A DNA stretch of 64,000 nt from Serratia proteamaculans_D (GCF_049959315.1 NZ_CP188201.1); one strand, 5' to 3'; shown: positions 1 through 9,076, counted from the first letter of the stretch. A program made the numbers and translations. Notes: generated by a model not told the origin, from the sequence alone.

Positions 1-2
1 CG

Positions 3-92
3 GTTATCGGCCACTGCAAACAGCAGGCGGTGGCCCACTATTTGCAAAATTGGCTGCGTTCACCCTACCTCACCTATTCCCCCGAATTATGA
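3..92 (+). CDS. cof: HMP-PP phosphatase Cof, C-terminal fragment
   Basis: Only the last 29 codons are inside the window; the gene begins upstream. The tail reads VIGHCKQQAVAHYL, then ends in TYSPEL and a TGA stop. It closely resembles the C-terminus of E. coli Cof, a HAD-superfamily phosphatase that hydrolyses the thiamin precursor HMP-PP and other phosphorylated compounds. The position also fits, because cof lies next to decR and mdlAB in E. coli. The catalytic part cannot be seen here. Confidence 0.85.
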   Translation, partial: VIGHCKQQAVAHYLQNWLRSPYLTYSPEL

Positions 93-109
93 GGCTTTAT
101 TGGCAGCCG

Positions 110-136
110 GCCGGGTAGACTTACCCGGCTTTTTTT
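110..136 (+). terminator. Intrinsic terminator after cof
   Basis: An 8-bp perfect stem (GCCGGGTA, loop GACT, TACCCGGC) is followed directly by seven T residues. It ends cof transcription just before the convergent gene that stops at 153. Confidence 0.85.
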
Positions 137-152
137 GGTCTGAACCTGCTGG

Positions 153-1196
153 TTACAAATCTGCCAACTGCGCCAGATAGGGCGTCAGATCACCGATATT
201 GTTTCTGACCCATTCCGGGTTGTAATAGGTGTCCAGGTAGCGCTCACCGCTGTCGCACAGCAGAGTCACAATCGAACCCTGCTCACCGTTTTCCCGCATT
301 TGTTTTGCCAACTGCAGCGCACCCCATACGTTGGTGCCGGTAGATGCCCCAACCTTGCGTCCGAGCACCGTTTCCAGCCAGTGGATAGTGGCGACGCTGG
401 CGGCATCCGGTACGCGGATCATGCTGTCGACCACCGACGGAATAAAGGATGGCTCGGCGCGTGGGCGGCCAATGCCCTCGATACGGCTGCCGCAGCTGCC
501 AATCAGGGTGCGGTCACGCTGGTGGAAGCAGTCATAGAACACCGAGTTTTCCGGATCGACCACTGTCAGGCGGGTGTCGTGCCCCTGATAGCGGATATAG
601 CGCCCCAGGGTCGCGGAGGTGCCGCCGGTACCGGCGCTCATCACGATATGTTTGGGGACCGGGAAAGGTTCGCGTTCCATCTGGCGGAAGATGCTGTCGG
701 CGATGTTGTTGTTGCCGCGCCAGTCGGTGGCCCGTTCGGCGTAGGTGAACTGATCCATATAGTGGCCGTTCAGCTCTTGCGCCAACTGCTCGGAGACGGC
801 GTAAATCTGCGCCGCATGGTCGACGAAGTGACAGCGACCGCCGTAGAACGCGATCTGCTCAACCTTGCGGCGTGCGGTGCAGGAAGGCATGACGGCAATA
901 AACGGCAGGCCAATCAGCCTGGCGAAGTAAGCTTCGGATACCGCGGTACTGCCGGAGGAGGCCTCGATAATGGTGGTGTTTTCAGTGATCCAGCCGTTAC
1001 ACAGGCCGTACAGAAACAGTGAACGCGCCAGCCGGTGCTTCAGGCTGCCGGTCGGGTGAGTGCTTTCATCTTTCAGGTACAGGCAAATACCGGGAAATTC
1101 CGGCAGGTTCAGGCGGATCAGGTGGGTATCGGCGGAGCGTTGAAAATCCGCTTCTATTTCACCGATAGCATATTTTACCCAAGAATTTGTCATCAT
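153..1196 (-). CDS. PLP-dependent cysteine synthase-family protein, probable cysteine desulfhydrase
   Basis: This is a 347-residue fold-type II PLP enzyme of the cysteine synthase family. The Schiff-base lysine lies in TGSLKHR (about K53). A substrate loop SSGST follows near residue 80, and a phosphate-binding GTGGTSAT loop near 190. It is divergent from a DecR/YbaO regulator. In Salmonella and Pantoea, homologous pairs (CdsH, CcdA) are reported as cysteine-inducible cysteine desulfhydrases, so degradation of L-cysteine to pyruvate, ammonia and sulfide is the likely role. That function is inferred from context; a synthase activity cannot be excluded. Two adjacent ATG codons are possible starts, with a GAGG ribosome-binding site upstream. 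Confidence 0.85.
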   Translation of the reverse strand: MMTNSWVKYAIGEIEADFQRSADTHLIRLNLPEFPGICLYLKDESTHPTGSLKHRLARSLFLYGLCNGWITENTTIIEASSGSTAVSEAYFARLIGLPFIAVMPSCTARRKVEQIAFYGGRCHFVDHAAQIYAVSEQLAQELNGHYMDQFTYAERATDWRGNNNIADSIFRQMEREPFPVPKHIVMSAGTGGTSATLGRYIRYQGHDTRLTVVDPENSVFYDCFHQRDRTLIGSCGSRIEGIGRPRAEPSFIPSVVDSMIRVPDAASVATIHWLETVLGRKVGASTGTNVWGALQLAKQMRENGEQGSIVTLLCDSGERYLDTYYNPEWVRNNIGDLTPYLAQLADL

Positions 1197-1315
1197 CTGG
1201 CCTCAGAATAGGGGGCTTGTTTGTTGCATAATATAGCCTGCCGCGCGGAAAAAAGGATTGCCATTTTCCCTGTTTAATCGCCTAATGAGAGAAAAATATT
1301 CTCCGGATTGACGAC

Positions 1316-1777
1316 ATGTTAGATAAAACAGACCGTAAATTACTGTGCATGCTGCAACAGGACTGTACGCAACCGCTGCAGGTACTGGCCGATGCGGTCA
1401 ATCTGACGTCAACACCCTGCTGGAAAAGGCTCAAGCGGCTGGAAGAAGAAGGTTATATCCGTGGGCGGGTCGCGCTGCTGGATAACGAAAAGCTTGGTCT
1501 GGGCCTGACGGCATTTGTGCTGATCAAAACCCAGCAGCACAGCAGCGAGTGGTACCAACAGTTCGTGCAACTGACCAAGCAGATGCCGGAGGTGCTGGCG
1601 TTCTATCGCATGGCGGGAGAGTACGATTACCTGATGCAGGTGGAAGTGGCGGATATGAAGAGTTATGACAGTTTTTACAAGCGCCTGGTGAACGGCGTAC
1701 CGGGGCTGATCGACGTTACTTCCAGCTTCGCGATGGAAAAAATCAAATACACCACCGCACTGCCGGTTCCTGAGTGA
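1316..1777 (+). CDS. decR: Lrp/AsnC-family cysteine-responsive regulator DecR
   Basis: The protein has 153 residues: an N-terminal AsnC-type helix-turn-helix (about residues 1-60, with TPCWKRLKRLEEEG) and a C-terminal RAM ligand-binding domain. It is close to E. coli DecR (YbaO) along its whole length. DecR activates cysteine detoxification genes in response to cysteine. Here it is divergent from a cysteine desulfhydrase-like gene with about 120 bp between the two starts, so that gene is its likely target. The ATG start and MLDKTDRKLL opening match the family. Confidence 0.93.
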   Translation: MLDKTDRKLLCMLQQDCTQPLQVLADAVNLTSTPCWKRLKRLEEEGYIRGRVALLDNEKLGLGLTAFVLIKTQQHSSEWYQQFVQLTKQMPEVLAFYRMAGEYDYLMQVEVADMKSYDSFYKRLVNGVPGLIDVTSSFAMEKIKYTTALPVPE

Positions 1778-1868
1778 AAAGTTCACCAAATTGGCAAAGT
1801 AACGGTGGTATCCTACTCTGCTGAGGCAGAACGAGAGATAAAAACATTACATCCTGGAATAAAACTGC

Positions 1869-3644
1869 GTGAGACTATTTGCTCAAATCGGCTGGTATTT
1901 CCGCCGCGAGTGGCGTCGCTACCTCGGGGCGGTGGTGCTGCTGATCATCATTGCCATACTACAACTGTTGCCGCCCAAGCTGGTGGGGATCATTGTGGAT
2001 GGCGTCACCGAAAAACAGATGTCCGGCGGCGTATTAATGGCATGGCTGGGGCTGATGCTCGGCACCGCCGTGGTGGTCTACCTGCTGCGCTACGTGTGGC
2101 GGGTGCTGCTGTTTGGGGCGTCCTATCAGCTTGCCGTGGAGCTGCGTGAAAACTTCTACCGCCAGCTTAGTCGTCAGAACCCGGCCTTCTATCTGCGCCA
2201 TCGCACCGGCGATCTGATGGCGCGCGCCACCAATGATGTCGACAGGGTGGTTTTCGCCGCCGGTGAAGGGGTGCTGACGCTGGTGGATTCACTGGTGATG
2301 GGCTTGGCGGTGCTGGTGGTAATGAGTACCCAAATTAGCTGGCAGCTGACCCTGTTGTCGCTGATCCCGATGCCAATCATGGCGATCGTCATCAAGTACT
2401 ACGGCGACCAGTTGCACCAGCGTTTTAAATCGGCGCAGGCGGCGTTTTCCAGCCTGAACGATCAGGCGCAGGAAAGCATGACCAGTATCCGCATGATCAA
2501 GGCGTTCGGCCTGGAAGATCATCAGTCCAATCAGTTTGCCGAAGTGGCCGCCCAGACCGGCGCCAAAAATATGCACGTGGCGCGGGTAGATGCCCGTTTC
2601 GACCCGACGATTTATATCGCCATCGGTACCGCCAATCTGCTGGCGATCGGCGGCGGCAGTTGGATGGTGGTGAACGGCACCCTGACGCTGGGCCAACTGA
2701 CCAGCTTTGTGATGTACCTTGGCCTGATGATTTGGCCCATGTTGGCGCTGGCCTGGATGTTCAACATCGTTGAACGTGGCAGCGCGGCCTATAGCCGTAT
2801 CCGCAGCCTGCTGGATGAAGCGCCAGCAGTGACGGACGGCGAGCAAGCCTTGCCGGCTGGGCGTGGCAATCTGGCCATCGACATTCGCGCATTTCACTAT
2901 CCGGGCAATACCCACTCGGCGCTGCACGATGTGGTGCTGAAACTGGAGCCAGGGCAAATGCTGGGCCTGTGCGGCCCGACTGGTGCCGGTAAATCGACGC
3001 TGCTGTCACTGATCCAGCGCCAGTTTGATGTTGATGAAGGCCAGATTAGCTATCAGGGGTTGCCGTTGACCCAGGTGAAACTCGACGACTGGCGTTCGCG
3101 GTTGTCGGTAGTCAGCCAGACCCCGTTTTTGTTCTCTGACAGCGTGGCGAACAATATCGCGCTCGGCAACCCAGGGGCGACGCAGGAACAGATTGAGCGT
3201 GCGGCCCGCCTTGCCAGCGTGCATGAAGATATTTTGCGCTTGCCGCAAGGCTATGAAACCGAGGTGGGTGAGCGTGGTGTGATGCTTTCCGGTGGTCAGA
3301 AGCAGCGTATTTCTATCGCCCGCGCCCTGTTGCTGGACGCGGAAATCCTGATCCTCGACGACGCGTTGTCGGCGGTGGATGGCCGTACCGAACACCAGAT
3401 CCTGCATAACCTGCGCAGTTGGGGGCAAAACCGCACGGTAATTATCAGCGCACACCGACTTTCGGCGTTGACCGAAGCCAGCGAAATTCTGGTGATCCAG
3501 CACGGCGGTGTGGCACAGCGTGGCCAGCATGCGTCCCTGGCGGCTCAACCCGGCTGGTATCGCGAGATGTATCGCTATCAGCAACTGGAGGCAGCATTGG
3601 ATGAGGCCCCGGAAAGCGGCGAGGAGAGTGAAGCCCATGAATAA
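1869..3644 (+). CDS. mdlA: Multidrug ABC exporter half-transporter MdlA
   Basis: A 591-residue fused membrane and ATPase half-exporter (ABCB type), almost collinear with E. coli MdlA. Six transmembrane helices occupy roughly residues 1-310. The nucleotide-binding domain shows Walker A GPTGAGKST (about 370), the signature LSGGQKQR (about 473) and Walker B ILILDDALSA (about 493). The start is GTG, beginning MRLFAQIGWYF as in the family. The stop overlaps the start of mdlB by 8 bp, which points to translational coupling and a heterodimeric MdlA-MdlB exporter. The substrate is not known with certainty. Confidence 0.95.
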   Translation: MRLFAQIGWYFRREWRRYLGAVVLLIIIAILQLLPPKLVGIIVDGVTEKQMSGGVLMAWLGLMLGTAVVVYLLRYVWRVLLFGASYQLAVELRENFYRQLSRQNPAFYLRHRTGDLMARATNDVDRVVFAAGEGVLTLVDSLVMGLAVLVVMSTQISWQLTLLSLIPMPIMAIVIKYYGDQLHQRFKSAQAAFSSLNDQAQESMTSIRMIKAFGLEDHQSNQFAEVAAQTGAKNMHVARVDARFDPTIYIAIGTANLLAIGGGSWMVVNGTLTLGQLTSFVMYLGLMIWPMLALAWMFNIVERGSAAYSRIRSLLDEAPAVTDGEQALPAGRGNLAIDIRAFHYPGNTHSALHDVVLKLEPGQMLGLCGPTGAGKSTLLSLIQRQFDVDEGQISYQGLPLTQVKLDDWRSRLSVVSQTPFLFSDSVANNIALGNPGATQEQIERAARLASVHEDILRLPQGYETEVGERGVMLSGGQKQRISIARALLLDAEILILDDALSAVDGRTEHQILHNLRSWGQNRTVIISAHRLSALTEASEILVIQHGGVAQRGQHASLAAQPGWYREMYRYQQLEAALDEAPESGEESEAHE

Positions 3645-5415
3645 GATGCAAAAGCTGTGGCCGACGCTGAAACGGTTGCTGGCTTATGGGTCACCGTACC
3701 GTAAGCCGCTGGGGCTGGCGGTGTTGATGCTGTGGGTCGCGGCGGCGGCGGAAGTCGCCGGGCCGATCCTGGTCAGCTACTTTATCGATAACTACGTTGC
3801 CAAGGGGCAGTTGCCGCTGACCATCGTCTGCGGGCTGGCGGCGGCCTATATTCTGCTGGAGCTGTTGGCGGCGGCGCTGCACTATTTTCAGGCGTTGCTG
3901 TTTAACCAGGCGGCGGTCGGGGTAGTTCAACGGCTGCGAACGGACGTGATGGATGCCGCATTGCGCCAACCGCTGAGCGCTTTTGATACTCAGCCGGTCG
4001 GGCAGTTGATTTCGCGGGTGACCAATGACACCGAGGTGATCAAAGACCTGTACGTGATGGTGGTGTCCACGGTGCTGAAAAGTGCGGCGCTGATTGGCGC
4101 TATGCTGGTGGCCATGTTCAGCCTCGACTGGCGCATGGCGCTGGTGGCTATCTGCATCTTCCCGGCGGTATTTGTGGTGATGGGTATTTACCAATACTAC
4201 AGCATACCTATTGTACGCCGGGTGCGTAGCTATCTGGCGGACATCAACGACGGCTTTAACGAAGTGATTAACGGTATGGGCGTGATCCAGCAGTTCCGCC
4301 AGCAGATCCGCTTCGGGGAGCGCATGAGCGCTGCCAGCCGTTCCCACTATACCGCGCGTATGCAAACGCTGCGCCTGGACGGTTTCTTGCTGCGTCCGCT
4401 GCTCAGCCTGTTTTCGGCGCTGGTGCTGTGTGGCCTGCTGATGCTGTTCGGCTTCAGCGGTGAGGGAGCGATCGGCGTCGGTGTGCTGTATGCCTTTATC
4501 AACTATCTGGGGCGTTTGAATGAGCCGTTAATTGAGTTGACCTCGCAACAGTCGATTTTGCAGCAGGCAGTGGTGGCCGGTGAGCGTATTTTCGAACTGA
4601 TGGATCGCAGTCAGCAGAGTTACGGTACGGACAATCGTCCGCTGGAGAGCGGCCGTATTGATATTGACGACCTGAGTTTTTCCTACCGGGATGACAAGAA
4701 GGTACTGCAGCATATTTCGCTGTCGGTGCCTTCACGCGGCTTCGTGGCGTTGGTCGGTCATACCGGCAGCGGCAAGAGCACGCTGGCCAATTTGCTGATG
4801 GGCTATTATCCGGTCGATCACGGGGAAGTGCGTCTCGACGGGCGTCCTCTGTCCAGCCTTTCACACTCTACTCTGCGCCAGGGCATCGCTATGGTGCAGC
4901 AGGATCCGGTGGTGATCGCCGAATCAGTGCTGGCCAACGTGACTCTGGGGCGCAATATCAGTGAAGAGGCGGTCTGGCAGGCATTGGAAAGGGTGCAACT
5001 GGCTGAGTTGGTTCGCTCTTTCCCTGAAGGCATTCACACCCGGCTGGGCGAGCAGGGTAATAACCTGTCGGTGGGTCAGAAGCAGCTATTGGCGATGGCC
5101 AGGGTGTTGGTGCAGGCACCGCAGATCCTGATCCTCGACGAGGCTACTGCCAACATTGACTCGGGGACGGAACAAGCGATTCAGCGGGCGCTGAGTTTGA
5201 TCCGCGAGCACACCACGCTGGTGGTGATCGCTCACCGTTTGTCGACCATTGTTGATGCCGACTCAATTCTGGTGTTGCACCGTGGCCATGCCGCCGAGCA
5301 GGGGAATCATCAGCAACTGCTGGCGCAGCAGGGGCGTTACTACCAGATGTATCAACTGCAACTGGTTGGCGAAGAGCTGGCAGCCGCCAACCGCGAAGAA
5401 ACACAAACTGCATGA
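3637..5415 (+). CDS. mdlB: Multidrug ABC exporter half-transporter MdlB
   Basis: The second half-transporter, 592 residues from the ATG at 3637, which overlaps the end of mdlA. An in-frame open stretch continues upstream, but MNKMQKLWPTLKRLL is the family start. Membrane helices fill about residues 20-310. Walker A is GHTGSGKST (about 374), the signature is LSVGQKQL (about 477), and Walker B is ILILDEATANID. The signature has V where the canonical motif has G, so the two ATP sites of the predicted MdlAB dimer may be unequal. Confidence 0.95.
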   Translation: MNKMQKLWPTLKRLLAYGSPYRKPLGLAVLMLWVAAAAEVAGPILVSYFIDNYVAKGQLPLTIVCGLAAAYILLELLAAALHYFQALLFNQAAVGVVQRLRTDVMDAALRQPLSAFDTQPVGQLISRVTNDTEVIKDLYVMVVSTVLKSAALIGAMLVAMFSLDWRMALVAICIFPAVFVVMGIYQYYSIPIVRRVRSYLADINDGFNEVINGMGVIQQFRQQIRFGERMSAASRSHYTARMQTLRLDGFLLRPLLSLFSALVLCGLLMLFGFSGEGAIGVGVLYAFINYLGRLNEPLIELTSQQSILQQAVVAGERIFELMDRSQQSYGTDNRPLESGRIDIDDLSFSYRDDKKVLQHISLSVPSRGFVALVGHTGSGKSTLANLLMGYYPVDHGEVRLDGRPLSSLSHSTLRQGIAMVQQDPVVIAESVLANVTLGRNISEEAVWQALERVQLAELVRSFPEGIHTRLGEQGNNLSVGQKQLLAMARVLVQAPQILILDEATANIDSGTEQAIQRALSLIREHTTLVVIAHRLSTIVDADSILVLHRGHAAEQGNHQQLLAQQGRYYQMYQLQLVGEELAAANREETQTA

Positions 5416-5420
5416 TCTAT

Positions 5421-5448
5421 GAGGCCGCTTTAGCGGCCTCTTTCTTTT
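5421..5448 (+). terminator. Intrinsic terminator after mdlB
   Basis: A 9-bp perfect stem GAGGCCGCT / AGCGGCCTC is followed by a T-rich run (TTTCTTTT), five bases after the mdlB stop. Confidence 0.88.
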
Positions 5449-5518
5449 CCCATCACGCACCACAAACAGGCAACGCTGCGTTTTAAATCCCTTTCTCTGC
5501 ACTTTTTCGACGCGTCAC

Positions 5519-5534
5519 GCACCAAAATAGTGCG
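5519..5534 (+). promoter_or_regulatory. NtrC-type enhancer site upstream of glnK
   Basis: The sequence GCACCAAAATAGTGCG has GCAC and GTGC half-sites seven bases apart. This is the arrangement of NtrC sites such as those of E. coli glnA. It lies about 120 bp upstream of the sigma-54 promoter of glnK, a normal distance for an enhancer. The assignment rests on pattern and context. Confidence 0.6.
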
Positions 5535-5641
5535 CAATATTTAATCAATTCCCTGTGAGGTAGCCTGCCATTGGCTAGCGGCGTTGCGTTACACCCCAGC
5601 CTGGTCGGTTAATTTGCTGAATTAGCGTACCAATCCATTTA

Positions 5642-5657
5642 TGGCATAGCCTTTGCT
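5642..5657 (+). promoter_or_regulatory. Sigma-54 promoter of glnK-amtB
   Basis: TGGCAT and TTGCT are separated by exactly five bases, matching the -24/-12 consensus TGGCAC-N5-TTGCW. Transcription should start near 5669, about 40 bp before the glnK ATG. Together with the upstream NtrC-like site it predicts induction under nitrogen limitation, as known for glnK-amtB in enterobacteria. Confidence 0.88.
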
Positions 5658-5709
5658 TTATAAGACGAGTACCAAGGGTGAGTTTGGGCTTAATTCGTGG
5701 AGGGGCAAT

Positions 5710-6048
5710 ATGAAGCTGGTGACCGTGGTGATTAAACCATTCAAGCTGGAGGACGTGCGTGAAGCCCTATCCTCTGTGGGTATTCAGGGGCTGACCGTAA
5801 GCGAAGTAAAAGGCTTTGGTCGCCAGAAAGGGCATGCTGAGCTCTATCGTGGAGCCGAATACAGCGTCAACTTCTTACCTAAGGTAAAAATCGACATCGC
5901 TATCGCTGACGATCAGTTGGATGAAGTGGTCGATGTTATCAGTAAAGCGGCCTACACCGGAAAAATCGGTGATGGCAAAATTTTCGTTGCCGAATTGCAA
6001 CGTGTCATTCGCATTCGCACCGGCGAAACAGACGAAGCAGCACTGTAG
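5710..6048 (+). CDS. glnK: Nitrogen regulatory PII protein GlnK
   Basis: 112 residues, nearly identical to E. coli GlnK. The T-loop contains the uridylylated tyrosine (Y51 in AELYRGAEYSVNF), and the B-loop TGKIGDGKIF binds ATP. GlnK trimers block the ammonium channel AmtB when nitrogen is sufficient and release it when uridylylated. Reading is open further upstream, but the ATG at 5710 has a strong GGAGG-type ribosome-binding site and gives the family length. It forms an operon with amtB, 36 bp downstream. Confidence 0.97.
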   Translation: MKLVTVVIKPFKLEDVREALSSVGIQGLTVSEVKGFGRQKGHAELYRGAEYSVNFLPKVKIDIAIADDQLDEVVDVISKAAYTGKIGDGKIFVAELQRVIRIRTGETDEAAL

Positions 6049-6084
6049 TCATTGGCTCAGTAAAGTAATGGGGATGGATTGATA

Positions 6085-7371
6085 ATGAAAAAACTTTTAT
6101 CCATGTTGGGCCTGAGTACGGTAACCATGGTTCCTTCTTTGGCACTGGCCGCTCCAGCGGTCGCAGACAAGGCGGATAACGCCTTCATGATGATTTGCAC
6201 CGCTTTGGTGCTGTTCATGACCCTGCCGGGTGTCGCTCTGTTTTACGGTGGTTTGCTGCGTTCCAAAAACGTGCTCTCCATGTTGACTCAGGTCACCGTC
6301 ACCTTTGCCTTGGTGTGTGTGCTGTGGGTGCTTTATGGCTACAGCCTGGCTTTCAGCGAAGGTAACGCCTTCTTTGGCGGTTTCCAGACGGCGATGCTGA
6401 AAGGCATTGGCATCGACAGCGTCACCGGGACCTTTAGCCAGATGATCCACGTGGCGTTCCAGTGTTCGTTCGCCTGTATTACCGTTGCGCTGGTGGTGGG
6501 GGGCTTTGCCGAGCGTATCCGCTTCTCTGCGGTGGTGATCTTCGCGGCCATCTGGTTCACCATTTCTTACCTGCCGATTGCCCACATGGTGTGGGGCGGC
6601 GGCTTCCTGGCCGCTGACGGCGCGCTGGACTTTGCCGGCGGTACCGTGGTGCACATCAACGCCGCCAGTGCCGGTCTGATTGGCGCTTATCTGTTGGGCA
6701 AGCGTGCCGGTTTCGGTAAGGAAGCTTTCAAACCGCACAACCTGCCAATGGTGTTTACCGGGGCTTCCATCCTGTATATCGGCTGGTTTGGCTTTAACGC
6801 CGGTTCTGCCAGCGCGGCGAACGGGATTGCGGCATTGGCGTTCCTCAACACCGTGGTGGCCACTGCCGGCGCTATCCTCTCCTGGACCTTTGCCGAGTGG
6901 ATTGTTCGCGGTAAACCTTCACTGTTGGGTGCCTGTTCCGGCATGATCGCCGGGCTGGTTGCCATCACTCCGGCGGCAGGCACTGTGGGCGTTGGCGGGG
7001 CGTTGATTATCGGCCTGATTGGCGGTATTGCCGGTCTGTGGGGTGTGGTCACGCTGAAGAAATGGCTGAAGGTAGATGATACTTGCGACGTGTTCGGTGT
7101 GCATGGCGTGTGCGGTATCGTCGGTTGCCTGCTGACCGGGGTATTCACTTCGGCCTCGTTGGGCGGCACCGGCTACGCCGAAGGCGTCACCATGGGCCAT
7201 CAGGTGTGGATCCAGTTGCTGAGCGTGGTGATCACGCTGGTGTGGTCTGGCGTGGCGGCCTTTATCGCCTTTAAAGTGGCGGGGGCCATCGTCGGTCTGC
7301 GCGTCCCGGAAGAGCAGGAGCGCGAAGGTCTGGACGTCAACAGCCATGGCGAGAGTGCCTATAACCAATAA
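6085..7371 (+). CDS. amtB: Ammonium channel AmtB
   Basis: 428 residues. A signal peptide of about 22 residues (cleavage after LALA) precedes the mature start APAVADKADNAF, followed by eleven transmembrane helices as in E. coli AmtB. The twin pore histidines lie in HVAFQ and VFGVHGVCG. The C-terminal tail REGLDVNSHGE is the conserved part that contacts GlnK. The start chosen is the ATG at 6085, downstream of GGGGATGG; a TTG two codons earlier is less likely. It is cotranscribed with glnK and conducts ammonia across the inner membrane. Confidence 0.96.
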   Translation: MKKLLSMLGLSTVTMVPSLALAAPAVADKADNAFMMICTALVLFMTLPGVALFYGGLLRSKNVLSMLTQVTVTFALVCVLWVLYGYSLAFSEGNAFFGGFQTAMLKGIGIDSVTGTFSQMIHVAFQCSFACITVALVVGGFAERIRFSAVVIFAAIWFTISYLPIAHMVWGGGFLAADGALDFAGGTVVHINAASAGLIGAYLLGKRAGFGKEAFKPHNLPMVFTGASILYIGWFGFNAGSASAANGIAALAFLNTVVATAGAILSWTFAEWIVRGKPSLLGACSGMIAGLVAITPAAGTVGVGGALIIGLIGGIAGLWGVVTLKKWLKVDDTCDVFGVHGVCGIVGCLLTGVFTSASLGGTGYAEGVTMGHQVWIQLLSVVITLVWSGVAAFIAFKVAGAIVGLRVPEEQEREGLDVNSHGESAYNQ

Positions 7372-7421
7372 GCCTTGAAGAAGGGCAGTGCGCTAAATAA
7401 TTCGAAAAATAATGATGATAG

Positions 7422-7451
7422 AAAGGGCGATGGAGACATCGCCCTTTTTCT
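7422..7451 (+). terminator. Intrinsic terminator after amtB
   Basis: The stem GGGCGATG / CATCGCCC with a GAGA loop, flanked by AAA and a T run, lies between the convergent genes amtB and tesB. The A tract on the left side means it may also serve tesB on the other strand. Confidence 0.88.
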
Positions 7452-7462
7452 TTGGCTGGCGT

Positions 7463-8326
7463 TTAGGCTTCGCGCTGGCGGATCACGCCTTCCTGTACCG
7501 TGGTGGCAACCAATACGCCGTCACGGGTATAGAATTGACCGCGTACAAATCCACGGGCGCCGGAGGCGGAAGTGCTTTCCACCACGTACAGCAGCCAGTC
7601 ATCCATGCGGAACGGACGGTGGAACCACATTGAGTGATCGATGGTGGCTACCTGCATGCCCGGCTCCAGGAAACCGACGCCGTGCGGCTGCAGCGCCGTC
7701 GGCAGGAAGTTGAAGTCGGACGCATAGCCCAGCAGGTACTGATGGATGCGCAGGTCGTCCGGCATGGTGCCGTTGGCGCGGAACCATACGTAGCGGTGTG
7801 GGTCTTCCACGCTGCCTTTCAGCGGATTGTGGAATTTGACCGGACGCATCTCAATCGGTTTCTGGCCGATAAATTTCTCACGCACCTTGTCCGGCAGCAT
7901 ATGCGACAGCTTTTGGGCAATCTCTGACTCAGACATCAGCCCTTCTGGCGGTGGCACATCGGGCATGGTGTTCTGGTGTTCAAAGCCTTCTTCCGGACTT
8001 TGGAAAGAGGCGGTCATGTAGAAGATCGGTTTGCCGTGCTGAATGGCGCTGACGCGGCGGGCGCTGAAACTGTTGCCGTCGCGTAGAGTTTCCACGTCAT
8101 AAATGATGGGCTTACTGCTGTCGCCCGGACGCAGGAAATAGCTGTGGAACGAGTGGACGCTGCGCTCCGCAGGCACCGTTTGTTTGGCAGCGTACAGTGC
8201 CTGGCCCACCACCTGACCGCCGAAGACCTGGCGTAACCCCAGATCTTCACTTTGGCCGCGGAACAGCCCTTCTTCAATTTTCTCCAGATCCAGAAGATCG
8301 AGGAGGTTTTGCAGTGCCTGGCTCAT
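7463..8326 (-). CDS. tesB: Acyl-CoA thioesterase II
   Basis: 287 residues forming a double hot-dog fold, collinear with E. coli TesB. It hydrolyses medium- to long-chain acyl-CoA to free fatty acid and CoA in the cytoplasm. The catalytic Asp, Thr and Gln are visible as the D of ATIDHSMWFHRP, the T of ESTSASGARGF and the Q of TTVQEGVIR near the C-terminus. The N-terminus (MSQALQNLLDLLDLEKIEEGLFRG) matches the family start. It stands alone between convergent amtB and divergent ybaY. Confidence 0.96.
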   Translation of the reverse strand: MSQALQNLLDLLDLEKIEEGLFRGQSEDLGLRQVFGGQVVGQALYAAKQTVPAERSVHSFHSYFLRPGDSSKPIIYDVETLRDGNSFSARRVSAIQHGKPIFYMTASFQSPEEGFEHQNTMPDVPPPEGLMSESEIAQKLSHMLPDKVREKFIGQKPIEMRPVKFHNPLKGSVEDPHRYVWFRANGTMPDDLRIHQYLLGYASDFNFLPTALQPHGVGFLEPGMQVATIDHSMWFHRPFRMDDWLLYVVESTSASGARGFVRGQFYTRDGVLVATTVQEGVIRQREA

Positions 8327-8556
8327 AAAGTTACTACCCTTTTAATAATCATTTTGCGCAGTGTGCGGAATATCACGGTAAGACGTCAATATATTGCGTT
8401 AAGGCACAGAGAAAATTGACTGAATGCTGAGCGTTATTAGAGGGCTAAGTGATTAATAGGCAGGACTAAATGGATTTTTCAGTGTTTTGTGCTAAGTTTA
8501 ATAGGTGCGGTGGTGAAAGCCACCAACATGTTGATAATAAAAAAGGAGAGCGATCC

Positions 8557-9048
8557 ATGAAACTCTGGCAAATCGTAGGTGGAGCAGCAGCATTGACCAT
8601 CACCCTGGCGGGCTGTGCCCAAAAGAGTGCGAATGTGCCTGTACCAACAGCGGGAAACCCGGCGATTGCGCAAACGCAGATTCAGGGCCCGGCGGTGACT
8701 GGCTCGGTTAACATTCGCCAGCGTATTGCGCTGCCACCGGATGCAGTACTGACCGTCACGCTCTCTGATGCCTCGCTGGCGGATGCTCCGTCTAAAGTCA
8801 TTGCCCAGCGTGCGGTTCGCACCGAGGGTAAACAGGCACCGTTTAATTTTGTTCTGCCGTACAACCCGGCCGATATTCAGCCTAATGCACGCATCATCCT
8901 GAGTGCGGCAATTACGGTAAATGGGCAGATGATCTTTATTACCGATACGATCCAGGAAGTGGTAAACCGTAACGGCACCCGTGCTGACCTGGTAATGGTC
9001 CCGGTGCAGGGTGTTGCGGTTCAGGCAGCTCCGGCAACCATGCCGTAA
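8557..9048 (+). CDS. ybaY: YbaY-family outer membrane lipoprotein
   Basis: 163 residues from the ATG at 8557, which follows AAGGAGAG. The lipobox LAGC gives a lipidated Cys20. The mature domain (about residues 40-150) is a YbaY-like beta fold with IALPPDAVLTVTLSDASLAD, found widely in enterobacterial lipoproteins. It is predicted to be periplasm-facing and membrane anchored. Residues after the lipobox are neutral (AQ), so outer membrane sorting by Lol is expected. The biochemical function is unknown. The location between tesB and atl matches E. coli. Confidence 0.9.
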   Translation: MKLWQIVGGAAALTITLAGCAQKSANVPVPTAGNPAIAQTQIQGPAVTGSVNIRQRIALPPDAVLTVTLSDASLADAPSKVIAQRAVRTEGKQAPFNFVLPYNPADIQPNARIILSAAITVNGQMIFITDTIQEVVNRNGTRADLVMVPVQGVAVQAAPATMP

Positions 9049-9076
9049 GCCGGCAGCACTGAAACAGTAAACTATC

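Noticed and set aside
5570..5588. Second possible sigma-54 element TGGCTA-N6-TTGCG before glnK
   Set aside because: The spacing between the two blocks is one base too long; the element at 5642-5657 fits exactly and is better placed.
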